Assembly: GCA_019745155.1 (NCBI GenBank)
Contig: JAIETM010000003.1
Coordinates: 248,001-312,000, forward strand
Origin: Chitinophagaceae bacterium
GTDB taxonomy: Bacteria; Bacteroidota; Bacteroidia; Chitinophagales; Chitinophagaceae
Reading direction: 5' to 3'
DNA length: 64,000 nucleotides
Shown here: positions 1 to 8,526 of the stretch, in pieces
How the letters are laid out: every line of letters starts with the position of its first letter
Numbering within the stretch: position 1 is the first letter of the stretch
Program-made: the position numbers and the translations under genes
The notes under the pieces: generated by a model
The model's input: only the letters and a program-made list of their open reading frames with translations
Databases searched by the model: none
What the model was told of the DNA's origin: nothing

Positions 1-447
1 GCGCCTGCACAAGCAGATTCTTTGAGTAAAGTACAATCAGCTGAACAACTGAAATATTCTTACGCAGGTATTTTAGGTCAGGCAATTGAGCCGGCAATTC
101 GTCCGCTGGGTTATGACTGGAAAATTGGTATTGCCTTGATCACTTCATTTGCTGCAAGAGAAGTATTTGTGGGCACGATGGCCACCCTCTATAGTGTGGA
201 AGAAGATGATGATACCTCACTGCGTGAAAAATTACAATCTGCTACCTACGCTGATGGTAGCAAAGTATATACACTGGCAACAGGTTTATCGCTAATGGTC
301 TTTTATGTATTGGCCATGCAGTGTATGAGTACGCTAGCTGTAGTAAAAAGAGAAACCCGTTCTTGGAAATGGCCGGTGATTCAATTGGTCTACATGACCG
401 TGCTGGCTTATGTATTGAGCTGGGGCACTTATGTTTTGTTTAGTTAA
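1..447 (+). CDS. feoB: Ferrous iron transport protein B, C-terminal end (partial)
   Basis: The reading frame is open from the first base, so the gene starts upstream of the window; a TTG at 22 is internal and not the start. The visible part matches the C-terminal membrane region of FeoB, the GTP-driven Fe(II) importer of the inner membrane. The segment reading GYDWKIGIALITSFAAREVFVGTMATLY is the conserved stretch that follows the Gate motif. Two further hydrophobic segments come after it, and the protein ends in SWGTYVLFS. The G domain lies outside the window. Family assignment is confident from this conserved stretch. Intergenic repeats follow the stop codon. Confidence 0.9.
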   Translation, partial: APAQADSLSKVQSAEQLKYSYAGILGQAIEPAIRPLGYDWKIGIALITSFAAREVFVGTMATLYSVEEDDDTSLREKLQSATYADGSKVYTLATGLSLMVFYVLAMQCMSTLAVVKRETRSWKWPVIQLVYMTVLAYVLSWGTYVLFS

Positions 448-770
448 TTACACGGATTTAGCGGATTACACGGATTATTGAGCCATCAAGCGGTGTCCTC
501 ACCGCGTCTTTTCAATAAATGAACAAAATTGTTCAACCCCTTCGGGGTTGTGCCGCGTTTAATATTTATTAGTGCTATTCCTATTGGACGCCTTCAGCGT
601 CCCAGTTCGCGCGGCGTCTCTCGAAAGTATCAAGGCACCCCCTCTCCTTTGGAGAGGGATGGGGTGAGGTCAAAATAATTAATGATAATGCTACCAGTCC
701 TAGCTAGGTCTCCCGAAAATAACCCTGCGATAAATGATTATGGTCGGGCGACCAACAAGGGCAGTCGCAT
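448..770. repeat. Gene-free stretch filled with dispersed intergenic repeats
   Basis: This gap holds four short repeat modules and no credible gene. (1) Near 451-478 is a direct repeat of a TTACACGGATT word. (2) At 531-560 is a hairpin with arms CAACCCC and GGGGTTG around TTCG, followed by TGCCGCG. It recurs at 2690-2718. (3) At 573-602 is a GGACGCC/GGCGTCC-like hairpin, also present at 2733-2762. (4) At 640-671 is a CCCTCTCC-TTT-GGAGAGGG hairpin followed by GGGGTGAGGTC. It recurs degenerate at about 3271-3336 and inverted at 62535-62574. A further module at 711-765 recurs at about 2779-2832 and 3203-3256. Confidence 0.75.
711..765. repeat. Dispersed ~54-bp repeat, copy 1 of 3
   Basis: The module reads CCCGAAA-(A/G)T(A/G)ACC, then a GATAAATG-like word, then an inverted repeat TGGTCGGGCGACCA and finally an AAGGGCAG-like tail. 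It matches copies at about 2779-2832 and 3203-3256. All three copies lie between genes. Confidence 0.65.
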
Positions 771-1547
771 TTAATTACTTACCAGCGTAGCAAGTTTTTT
801 TGCATTGATATATTGAGCCGTATATTGAACACGAAGTGTTCCATTGGAAAGTGAGCCATTTAAAGTTTTTAGTACACGCTTGTAGGCAAGTGGATTAACA
901 CAAGTAAAAGAAGTGTCTTTGAAAGAGAGATACAAGACTCTTCCATTCAGCATATCAAGCTTGACATCGCTTACACTTTGATCAACAATACCCTTGATTC
1001 TGTATAAAGATGTATCGCTAGCATAACTACTGTATTTGTTACCACTTGGTAAAATATCAAATGCATTTCTTGCCGTATCGTAAGGGTTATTCTTCATCAA
1101 AACAACCTTACCAGTATCTATACCATAAGTGCGAAAAATAGTATCAACAGGAACGCCACCCCTAATCTGAGTAACAGATAGCTGGCTTTCATAAGTGCCA
1201 ATGAGTTGATATATCTTAGGGATATAAAACTGAAACCCTGACTTTGTATAAGTTTTCCCATCTTTTGTAATAGTGAGATTGCCGGATGCGCCAGCGCCCA
1301 CTACAGCAAAAATTACTGAGTCTGACACTACCTGAACCGACTTGGCTGCAGTTCCGCCAAAACTCACTTGCATACCGCTTGAAAAGTTGGTGCCAACAAT
1401 ACGCACAGGATCATCAGTAGTAGCAGTAACAGGAAGAAAGCTTTTTATCTCTATTGCCTGAGGCGCAAGTATTACCTGAGGCTCAGCATCAGGTTTCATA
1501 CAAGAAAAAGACACTGCTGTAAATAATATGATCGATAGGTATTTCAT
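771..1547 (-). CDS. Exported lipoprotein with IPT/TIG domain
   Basis: A 258-residue protein with a signal peptide ending in a lipobox-like SFSC (cysteine at about residue 16), so probably an outer-membrane or surface lipoprotein. Residues about 28-108 read as an immunoglobulin-like IPT/TIG domain: ITSFLP-type start, TTDDPVRIVGTNFSSGMQVSFGG, and a TITKDGKTY turn. The rest has no motif I recognise. Proteins of this kind in Bacteroidota are often surface glycan-binding or adhesion proteins, but nothing here fixes a substrate. It stands alone between repeat-rich spacers. Confidence 0.7.
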   Translation of the reverse strand: MKYLSIILFTAVSFSCMKPDAEPQVILAPQAIEIKSFLPVTATTDDPVRIVGTNFSSGMQVSFGGTAAKSVQVVSDSVIFAVVGAGASGNLTITKDGKTYTKSGFQFYIPKIYQLIGTYESQLSVTQIRGGVPVDTIFRTYGIDTGKVVLMKNNPYDTARNAFDILPSGNKYSSYASDTSLYRIKGIVDQSVSDVKLDMLNGRVLYLSFKDTSFTCVNPLAYKRVLKTLNGSLSNGTLRVQYTAQYINAKKLATLVSN

Positions 1548-1760
1548 TAAACAAGTAGCCCTGAAAAATTATAAACTTACTATTTTTAAAGCATCATGAA
1601 AACTGAAGACTTTCCATTAGATGCTTACTTAAAAGTACACAATATTTAACCGCATTTTGCTCCATTATGAATATTTTAATAAAAGTATAATCTGAGATTC
1701 ATTACTTATTTATTGAAACGGTTACCAACAAGGGCATAATTCTATCAACACACTTATTGA

Positions 1761-2630
1761 TTACCTACTTTCATAGACGTTCAATGAGCAATACAGATTT
1801 ATTTTTTGAGAAGCTCCAAATGTGTATTCACGAAACTTATTAGAAAAATATTGGGTGAAGACTGATCCATCTTCAAAAGATTTCGATAGCCAACCTTTTA
1901 GTGATAGAAAGCCCGAATAATTTTTATCATTCCCATCAAACCCACTTTTAATGAATTCTAAGCCAACAAAACAACCATGTTTCGGCATGTCAATAAAAAA
2001 CTTACTTAACTGAATGGTAGCAATATTGTCCACTACTTTATCGATCAAAAAAATATCAGCAGCATTTAATAAATCTGTACCAATTTCAATATCGCTTTTT
2101 GCATCAAATATGCGTACACGTACTTTCCTAGGCTCATAATTATTTTCGGACTGATTTACCCGCACAGATATACTTCCTATAACATAAGGCTTACTTATAT
2201 CCGGATGAGGAAAGTATTTTAAAAACGTAAGGCCAGAAGGTACATTAACTGAAAACTTTGATCTTCCATTAAGCTTGCCAATCTGCACAGAAGGGTTTTT
2301 CAGCCAAGCATATTTGCCAACCGTGACGGGCTCAAGTTGCTGAAACACTGGCGAGAGTAAGAGCGTATCGCAAACACCAGGCCTGATTGTAAAAGTTTTT
2401 GTTTCATAACCTACACAACTAATAACTACAGAGGTATTCAACAAATTTTTAATTTCAAAAGAGCCCAAGGAATCACAGTAAACCGAGATTGCACTCGTTG
2501 AAACTATAGCATAAGATACCGGCTTTCGTGTTGATGCGTCATATACTTTACCGCAAGCAGTTTCTTGAGCAAAAGAATGTATACAAGTAATATGTATGAA
2601 AATATATAGGACGAATAAGTACCTGCACAT
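1761..2630 (-). CDS. Exported protein with carboxypeptidase-regulatory-like domain
   Basis: Start chosen at the ATG at 2630; a TTG two codons upstream is less likely. The first about 22 residues form a signal peptide ending SFAQ. Next comes a CarboxypepD_reg-like beta-sandwich domain (about residues 25-90): GKVYDASTRKPVSYAIVSTSAISVYCDSLGSFEIKNL and CVGYETKTFTI. This domain type is common at the N terminus of Bacteroidota TonB receptors and surface proteins, but here no receptor barrel follows. The remaining about 190 residues contain a jelly-roll-like segment (IGSISVRVNQSE, VRVRIFDAKS, FVGLEFI) of unknown function. Probably an envelope protein. Confidence 0.65.
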   Translation of the reverse strand: MCRYLFVLYIFIHITCIHSFAQETACGKVYDASTRKPVSYAIVSTSAISVYCDSLGSFEIKNLLNTSVVISCVGYETKTFTIRPGVCDTLLLSPVFQQLEPVTVGKYAWLKNPSVQIGKLNGRSKFSVNVPSGLTFLKYFPHPDISKPYVIGSISVRVNQSENNYEPRKVRVRIFDAKSDIEIGTDLLNAADIFLIDKVVDNIATIQLSKFFIDMPKHGCFVGLEFIKSGFDGNDKNYSGFLSLKGWLSKSFEDGSVFTQYFSNKFREYTFGASQKINLYCSLNVYESR

Positions 2631-2689
2631 AATCAAAGTTTATATCTCAGTATGGACTACTTAAAGTTATCCTTTCTGAACCTACCATT

Positions 2690-2832
2690 GTTCAACCCCT
2701 TCGGGGTTGTGCCGCGTTTTGTAATAATTTTTGCTATTCCTATTGGACGCCCTCAACGTCCCGGCCCTTGCAGGATTTTCTGAAAGTGACCTTACGATAT
2801 ATGATTGCTGGTCAGGCGACCAGCAATGGCAG
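2690..2832. repeat. Intergenic repeat block, second copy
   Basis: This block repeats modules seen in the first gap, in the same order. The CAACCCC-TTCG-GGGGTTG hairpin plus TGCCGCG is at 2690-2718. The GCTATTCCTATTGGACGCC word and its hairpin are at about 2733-2762. The GTGACC...GGTCAGGCGACC module is at 2779-2832. A short open frame crossing it (2731-2982) is repeat sequence rather than a gene. Confidence 0.7.
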
Positions 2833-2848
2833 CAAGTTCAACAGATAA

Positions 2849-3172
2849 TTACAGTGCATAGTGTATCTCCAACTTGCCCTTTTTGGCTTTATATGATTGA
2901 AACCTTATTTCAAAATTTGGAGAATACCAATCACGCTCAATGCGCATATCAATATCGCCACCCGGGATCAAAACATTGTTGACCATAATGCTATCGTCTA
3001 TTACACCTTTTACCCTTAATATTAATCCAACCGGTGTATCGGCATTGGTAGATACTTGAATAGTTGTGTCCTTATCCACTTTATTTAAGAACACTACGCC
3101 CTTGCTTGTATCTACACAAGATTGCACTTGGAACAAAAAGCAGCAGAAAGCAAGTATGATAATCACGCGCAT
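2849..3172 (-). CDS. Small exported lipoprotein, function unknown
   Basis: A 107-residue protein starting with a hydrophobic signal and a lipobox-like VQSC at residue 19. The mature part is hydrophilic with beta-rich character (TPVGLILRVKGVIDDSIMVNNVLIPGGDIDMRIERDWYSPNFEIRFQS). I recognise no domain. It is framed by repeat modules on both sides. It could be a small periplasmic or surface lipoprotein; the reading frame looks genuine because a clear signal peptide precedes a balanced amino-acid composition. Confidence 0.55.
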   Translation of the reverse strand: MRVIIILAFCCFLFQVQSCVDTSKGVVFLNKVDKDTTIQVSTNADTPVGLILRVKGVIDDSIMVNNVLIPGGDIDMRIERDWYSPNFEIRFQSYKAKKGKLEIHYAL

Positions 3173-3202
3173 AAGTATCGTTTTTTAGATCTTGACAAGG
3201 TA

Positions 3203-3336
3203 TCCCGAAAGTGACCCTGAGATAAATGTTTGTTGGTCAGGCGACCAACAATGGCAAACAAGGACAAGTTGCTCCCTCTCCTTTTGAGATGTTTACAAAC
3301 CGAAGCTTTAGCGCAGGTTTGGGATGGCGTGAGGTC
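3203..3336. repeat. Intergenic repeat block, third copy
   Basis: A TATCCCGAAAGTGACCCTGA word leads into the inverted repeat TTGGTCAGGCGACCAA (about 3203-3256). It is followed by a degenerate copy of the CCCTCTCC...GGGGTGAGGTC module (3271-3336), in which the second arm is displaced by an insert containing TTTACAAACCGAAGC. Confidence 0.6.
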
Positions 3337-3343
3337 TAGATAA

Positions 3344-4204
3344 TTAGTTATAGTACTTCCACAACAAAGCCGACAGCTTCTTCGTCAACATCCAAGCTTC
3401 ATTAGTAGGCCCCCAGCTTTGATCTTGATTATTCTTGGTGCAAATACAAAAGATATAGCGTGCATCATCTGCATTCACATACAAGACCTCGCTCCTGCTG
3501 GCATTCACTGCACCGTTTTTACTAGCTACAAAAACCCCGGCCGGAACTTGCGAGAGTGCTTCCTCATCCCAATAGTTTCTGCCCAATAAACGCAGCATCT
3601 GTTCGCTAGCAGCAGCGCTGATCACTTTCTTATTGACAATCATTTCCATCAGCCTGGCCATCTCAGCCGGTGTTGTTTGTCCCCAACCGTACTGATTTCT
3701 GTTCGCTTCTCTGCCGGGCGTTCTACTGTTCACGCGTGTAAACTGCAAACCCAAACTATCCATGAGCGCATTGATGTGCGTACCAGTTCCGCCCAAACTC
3801 TGCAACCAAAGACTGGCAGTGTTGTCGCTGGTCGTCAGCATCAACATCATCACTTTACTCAGCTCAATCTGTTCGCCGGATTTAAAAGAACCCAAAATAT
3901 CCTCACCTGCATACAATAGAGAATCTTTATAGGTAAGTTTCTGGTGATACTTCAATTGGCCCTTGCTGATCTGATCCATCACCCCAACCAGAATAGGTAT
4001 TTTCACCATACTCGCAGTTGGAAAAACTGAATCCGCATTGATGGCCACAACCTTATTCTTCTCAAGGTCGTGCACATACACGCCGGTCTCTCCGCGAAAG
4101 CCTTGAATCAGTTCTTGAATTTGTTTGGTTAAACGATGATCGGTTTTTTGTGCAGTTACCTGCATTGAGAAGAAGCAGGCTATGATCAATACAACAATAC
4201 GCAT
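3344..4204 (-). CDS. Class A beta-lactamase-like serine hydrolase
   Basis: Start taken at the ATG at 4204, which gives a compact signal peptide ending VTAQ; a GTG lies 15 bases upstream. The family's active-site motifs are visible. SxxK is S-M-V-K in PTASMVKIP, SDN is in TSDNTAS, and the KTG box is replaced by K-N-G in ASKNGAVN. The omega loop reads GREANRNQYGWGQTTP. E-A-N-R-N fits the Glu166...Asn170 spacing, but the loop is about four residues shorter than in TEM. Periplasmic. It may hydrolyse beta-lactams or be a peptidoglycan-related serine hydrolase. It lies 34 bp downstream of the GAF histidine kinase and is probably co-transcribed with it. Confidence 0.8.
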   Translation of the reverse strand: MRIVVLIIACFFSMQVTAQKTDHRLTKQIQELIQGFRGETGVYVHDLEKNKVVAINADSVFPTASMVKIPILVGVMDQISKGQLKYHQKLTYKDSLLYAGEDILGSFKSGEQIELSKVMMLMLTTSDNTASLWLQSLGGTGTHINALMDSLGLQFTRVNSRTPGREANRNQYGWGQTTPAEMARLMEMIVNKKVISAAASEQMLRLLGRNYWDEEALSQVPAGVFVASKNGAVNASRSEVLYVNADDARYIFCICTKNNQDQSWGPTNEAWMLTKKLSALLWKYYN

Positions 4205-4238
4205 GGAAAATGATTTCACACAAGATAATACAAGCGAC

Positions 4239-5444
4239 TTATGCGGGAAAACTCAAATACACAGAAGTGCCTTTACCTGGCTCACTCTCTACTTTAATGC
4301 TTCCCTTAAATGCTTCTACAAAATCCTTAGTCAAAATCAAACCCAGTCCGGAACCCTTTTCTTTATTGGTACCCGTCATGCTCTGGTATTTCTCGCTATC
4401 AAATAATTGATCGCGCACAGTGGCCGACATACCTACACCGGTATCACTAATTGAGATCATCACAGCATCATCTTGCATGTGTGCATACACAGTAATGACA
4501 CCTTCTTTGGTAAACTTATTGGCATTATTGATGAGGTTGCGCAGAATAAAGCGCAAAGCATTGATATCTGATTTCAGGAAAAGGTCTTCATCCACCAAGT
4601 TCACCATGATATTGGCTTTCAGCGAAGCCACTACTTCAAACGACTTGAACATATTGCTCACGAGGGTACGCAGGTGTACTTTCTCTGTTTCAAAACCGCG
4701 GCCCTTCATCTGCATAGAGCCCCAATCAATCAGGTTATTCAGCAATTCCAGCGTACCATCAATTTGCTTACCGGCCATCTGCATCAGGTCTTGTGCATGT
4801 TCCTGTGTCAGCATTTTCTTATTGCTCAGTTCGATAATAGATTTGACCGCATGAATGGGATTGCGAACATCATGCGCAATGATGGAGAGAATTCTATTCT
4901 GTTGCTCCATCTGCTGATGCGCTTTCAACTTTTGTTGCTCCAGCTGATTATTCAGCAATCGCTGATCCATCAATTTGATGACCTGTTGCGATAAAATCTT
5001 CAAAGCAAAAATCTGCTCATCATTTAATTGATTGGGCTGGCGATCCATCACGCAGAGCGTACCCATGGTAAATCCATTCTTATTGATCAAGGGCACACCT
5101 GCATAAAAACCAATCTGCTCGGTGCCTGTTACCAAGGGATTATTTGCAAAGCGATCATCCCTTACAGCATCCCGCACTTCAAACAAATCTGCACCCGATG
5201 CAATGGCATGGGTACAAAAAGAAACCTCACGCGGAATTTCCGGTGCTGCAAAACCTACTCTGGCTTTAAACCATTGTCGGTTAGCATCGGTAAGCGAGAT
5301 CAAGGCAATAGGCATGTGACAAATACGCGATGCCAGTTGCACAACGCCATCAAACTCGTCTTCATAAACAGAATCTAATACACCGTATCGGTGCAATTCG
5401 CGTAAACGATGGAGATCATCCTCTGGTAATCCGGATGTTTTCAT
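4239..5444 (-). CDS. GAF-domain sensor histidine kinase
   Basis: A 401-residue cytoplasmic kinase without membrane segments. Residues about 25-160 form a GAF domain (FDGVVQLASRICHMPIALISLTDANRQWFKARVGF, then CTHAI and GVPLINKNGFTMGTLCVMD). A short coiled segment leads to the HisKA domain with the phosphoacceptor His in SIIAHDVRNPIHAVKS. The HATPase domain shows the N box (LRNLINNANKFT), G1 (ISDTGVGM) and G2 (KGSGLGLIL). No receiver domain or adjacent response regulator is present, so the partner is elsewhere. The beta-lactamase-like gene follows directly and may be an output or just an operon neighbour. Confidence 0.9.
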   Translation of the reverse strand: MKTSGLPEDDLHRLRELHRYGVLDSVYEDEFDGVVQLASRICHMPIALISLTDANRQWFKARVGFAAPEIPREVSFCTHAIASGADLFEVRDAVRDDRFANNPLVTGTEQIGFYAGVPLINKNGFTMGTLCVMDRQPNQLNDEQIFALKILSQQVIKLMDQRLLNNQLEQQKLKAHQQMEQQNRILSIIAHDVRNPIHAVKSIIELSNKKMLTQEHAQDLMQMAGKQIDGTLELLNNLIDWGSMQMKGRGFETEKVHLRTLVSNMFKSFEVVASLKANIMVNLVDEDLFLKSDINALRFILRNLINNANKFTKEGVITVYAHMQDDAVMISISDTGVGMSATVRDQLFDSEKYQSMTGTNKEKGSGLGLILTKDFVEAFKGSIKVESEPGKGTSVYLSFPA

Positions 5445-5547
5445 GGTTTGTTAGTTAGCCAATCTTTGGCGGTTCAGGATATTGGTACTGCAATTTACGG
5501 CTTTTTTCAAGCCATTTTGGCCTTAGTCCCTTGATTAAGGGGCTTTT

Positions 5548-5569
5548 AAATACCCATTACAGGGTATTT
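5548..5569. promoter_or_regulatory. Perfect 8-bp palindrome, operator-like
   Basis: AAATACCC and GGGTATTT flank a six-base ATTACA core, 47 bases before the ATG of the gene at 5616 and about 104 bases before the divergent kinase start at 5444. The arms match perfectly. A second smaller dyad, CCCTTGATTAAGGG, lies just upstream at 5528-5541. Neither is followed by a T-run, so an operator is more likely than a terminator. The binding protein is unknown. Confidence 0.45.
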
Positions 5570-5615
5570 ACGGCGGTTTGCCGCTGAATAGTTTTACAAC
5601 AGTAAAAAAGGACAC

Positions 5616-7226
5616 ATGAAAAACAAGCATTCTCTATTGATGGTCACTTTGTTTTTGATCAGCTGCATCATTGCAAATGCACAGGTAACGATATTTAAAG
5701 AAGATTTTAGTACTGCCGGCAACAGGTGGAGTGTGTACACTAACGATAAAAATCAATTTGCCATTTATAATGGCAAGGGTATTCTTTGGGACTTTGACCC
5801 TTCTTTCAGCGGAGCAAGGATTGAAAAAATTGGTACTGATTTGGACATCAATACAGATTTTAGTGTTTCTGTAAAAGCAACATTCACAGGCGGTGAAAAG
5901 GATTGGGGGTACGGACTTGTATTTGGCGCCAATAGCAGTTCACCTACTTCAGGATACAAATTCTTACTTGCTGCTTCTGGATATTACTGTCTGTCAAAAT
6001 GGGTAAATGGGTCAACTGTGGAGCTGATTAAGTGGGTTAAAACAGATATCGTTAAAAAAGATCCTTTTAATCAGCAAAAGCTGGAAGTGAGAAAGCAAGG
6101 AAGTAATTGGCTTTTATTGATCGATGACCAACAAGTGAATACCTATCCCGCACAAAGTTTATATGGGAATTATATTGGCTTGGTAAAAGACAATAAGCAA
6201 AGAGTTGAATTTGATGATTTGGAATTAGTGGATTTAGCCCAATCAAATCAACCACCTGTTGTCTACAACAACGATTGTGAAGCGTTCACTGCATTAAAAA
6301 AGTTAAACGCTAGTAAGGGCTTTGGCAGCATTCGCGGTATTTCATACACAATTGAAGATGATGGATTTATTGGCTATCACTTTCGTTTTCCTAGTAAACA
6401 AAGTTTTCCTGGTGCTAAGAAAACGTACGTATTAGTAAGTACAGACAGTAAAATCAGGGTCCCTGAAAAAACGGATAAGCATGATCTGGAAGCTGTATTT
6501 GCCAGTGGACTTACTTATCAGGCAGCACAAGAGCAGTTTCCACAGATTCAAAAAAAGTTGTCTGATTGTCTGAAAGACTACCACTTCAATACCTATCTGA
6601 ATGAAAATGGCAAGGTTAACAGAGCTTCGATTGGCGAGAAAACAAATGGCGGTTTTAAAACTAATGGAGATGGCCTCTCTATTGCAGAAGATCCATTTAC
6701 ATCTGGCGCTTATATGATTGCATTGAAAATATATGCTCCATCAGAATACGGTAAAGAGAAGCGCTTTATTACCAATGCACCAATTAGATCAACTGATTTT
6801 GCAAAGTCCTTGATGCAAACTGTTGGATTTGCTGAAAACAGATTTGATGGTAAAAAGGGTGCGAAAATCGATGGTGCCGGTTTTATGGCAACGCGCTATG
6901 GTACTACCATTAAAGTAAGCGGCGCGTTGGATAATTACATTGAAGACATGCTTGGATCTGGGTTTTACGCGGTGATGGAGAAAAACATACCTGAGCAAAG
7001 CATCAAAACAAAAATGGCTGCATGGCATCAAAAACTAACACAGGTATTGGGTAACGAATACCACTACAGTCAGAAGAGTGACAACTATACATACGAGCAT
7101 GCAAAAAAATACAGTGCTCCTTACCTGAGTTTACTGAAAGAAAAATCAAAGGATGGTAATGGCTTCTCCATTATCATTGAAATAAGAAAGGAGATTGAAA
7201 TAGAAGACGAGGAAGAAGATTTTTAA
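5616..7226 (+). CDS. Exported protein with concanavalin-like N-terminal domain
   Basis: A 536-residue protein with a signal peptide ending IANAQ. Residues about 27-210 resemble a LamG/DUF1080-like beta-sandwich: FKEDFSTAGNRWSVYTNDKNQFAIYNGKGILWDF, DWGYGLVFGANS, KLEVRKQGSNWLLLIDDQQVNTYPAQSLYGNYIGLV and VEFDDLELVDL. The C-terminal 320 residues match nothing I know. They end in a very acidic tail (EIEIEDEEEDF). Probably periplasmic or cell-surface. It is convergent with the chromate transporter gene, with only three bases between the stop codons. Confidence 0.6.
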   Translation: MKNKHSLLMVTLFLISCIIANAQVTIFKEDFSTAGNRWSVYTNDKNQFAIYNGKGILWDFDPSFSGARIEKIGTDLDINTDFSVSVKATFTGGEKDWGYGLVFGANSSSPTSGYKFLLAASGYYCLSKWVNGSTVELIKWVKTDIVKKDPFNQQKLEVRKQGSNWLLLIDDQQVNTYPAQSLYGNYIGLVKDNKQRVEFDDLELVDLAQSNQPPVVYNNDCEAFTALKKLNASKGFGSIRGISYTIEDDGFIGYHFRFPSKQSFPGAKKTYVLVSTDSKIRVPEKTDKHDLEAVFASGLTYQAAQEQFPQIQKKLSDCLKDYHFNTYLNENGKVNRASIGEKTNGGFKTNGDGLSIAEDPFTSGAYMIALKIYAPSEYGKEKRFITNAPIRSTDFAKSLMQTVGFAENRFDGKKGAKIDGAGFMATRYGTTIKVSGALDNYIEDMLGSGFYAVMEKNIPEQSIKTKMAAWHQKLTQVLGNEYHYSQKSDNYTYEHAKKYSAPYLSLLKEKSKDGNGFSIIIEIRKEIEIEDEEEDF

Positions 7227-7229
7227 CAA

Positions 7230-8495
7230 TCAACCCAGCAGAAACAAGCCCGGTAATAAACAGAGCACCACTATCACCGGCGAGGGTAATTTAGAATATC
7301 GCAACAGGAGAAATGTGAGCAGTACAACACCTAAGTCCATTAGCGCACCCATTTCTCCTGTTGTTACTTTATTCAAGTTTACTGATTGTAATAAATAGAG
7401 CGTAGCACCTCCCATAATACCTACAACTGCAGCGTGAATACCTTCCAATGAACGATAAATAACAGCGTACTTTTTTAAATTCTGCCAAACAGGAAAGAAA
7501 AACAAAACCAACAATAAGCTGGGTAAAAAAATGGCAAAGGAGCCGATGATGCAACCAGCCAAGTGCATAGTCACCCCTTCTTTACGCATCACCATACCGC
7601 CGGTATAAGCACCAATCGAAAAAACAGGACCGGGGATGGCGCGCACCAAACCATAGCCTGTTAAAAAATCCTCATTCGTCATTTTCAATACATCACGGCC
7701 GTTACGTTGAATCACTTTTGATTCTGGGCGCAATACATACTGATCATACATCATCGGCATCAACACATCGCCACCACCAAATACCAGACTACCGAAACGA
7801 TAATTGTTCTCAAAGAGGTTATAGATTTTTCTGTTCTCCCAGTTTTGCTTGGTAGCTGTTTCAGATAGATAACCGGCCAAGCCAAAAATGACGAGAAAGA
7901 TTAAGAGATTACCCCATTTCACTTGTTTGGGTGGCGTACCTTTTTGCGGAATGCGTTTATCACTGAAATTGGTAGCAATACCTGCAGCAAGTATCAGAGC
8001 AGGGAAAGTCCAGGGCGATTTAAATCCCAACACAATAGCAAATACAGCAATCACAAAAATGACACGCGTAATGGTATTGTGTATTGCTAATCCAAACATA
8101 CGATAGGTAGCAAAAGCAATAAAGCCAATCGCCATCGGCTGCACAAAACGAAAGAGTCCCTGATAAATAGATTGATCGTAATAAAAGTTGAGCAAGAAAG
8201 AAAGTCCGCCCATTAATACAGATGCTGGTGTAATCCAGATAAGTAGGGTAAGTATGGCCAAGGGAATACCACCACGCTTGTATCCGATCAATGTTAAGGT
8301 TTGCGTAGAAGAAGCGCCGGGCAATAACTGACAGAAGGCATTCAGGTCTAAGAGCTCATCTTCTGTAACATCCCTGCGTTTGTGCACAAAGGTTTTCAGC
8401 ATCATACCGAAATGACCTTGGGGCCCGCCAAAAGCAGTAAGGCTGTGCAATAAGACAGCCTGCAGAAACGGAATATGTCTCAGCAGCCGGAACAT
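7230..8495 (-). CDS. chrA: Chromate/anion transporter, CHR family (long form)
   Basis: Start taken at the ATG at 8495. The longer frame begins with a TTG at 8582 and would overlap the upstream gene. The 421-residue protein has two homologous halves typical of long-chain CHR transporters. The first carries [18 protein letters not shown] and [23 protein letters not shown]. The second carries [21 protein letters not shown] and [21 protein letters not shown]. About ten hydrophobic segments are visible. Known members expel chromate, but many have no tested substrate. It is the last gene of a leftward group headed by a Crp/Fnr regulator. Confidence 0.88.
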   Translation of the reverse strand: MFRLLRHIPFLQAVLLHSLTAFGGPQGHFGMMLKTFVHKRRDVTEDELLDLNAFCQLLPGASSTQTLTLIGYKRGGIPLAILTLLIWITPASVLMGGLSFLLNFYYDQSIYQGLFRFVQPMAIGFIAFATYRMFGLAIHNTITRVIFVIAVFAIVLGFKSPWTFPALILAAGIATNFSDKRIPQKGTPPKQVKWGNLLIFLVIFGLAGYLSETATKQNWENRKIYNLFENNYRFGSLVFGGGDVLMPMMYDQYVLRPESKVIQRNGRDVLKMTNEDFLTGYGLVRAIPGPVFSIGAYTGGMVMRKEGVTMHLAGCIIGSFAIFLPSLLLVLFFFPVWQNLKKYAVIYRSLEGIHAAVVGIMGGATLYLLQSVNLNKVTTGEMGALMDLGVVLLTFLLLRYSKLPSPVIVVLCLLPGLFLLG

Positions 8496-8526
8496 GGGGA
8501 TAATGCGGAAAATTACTGAAAATGCT

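Noticed and set aside
2731-2982. 83-codon plus-strand frame
   Set aside because: It is built from dispersed repeat modules and the antisense of the small lipoprotein gene.
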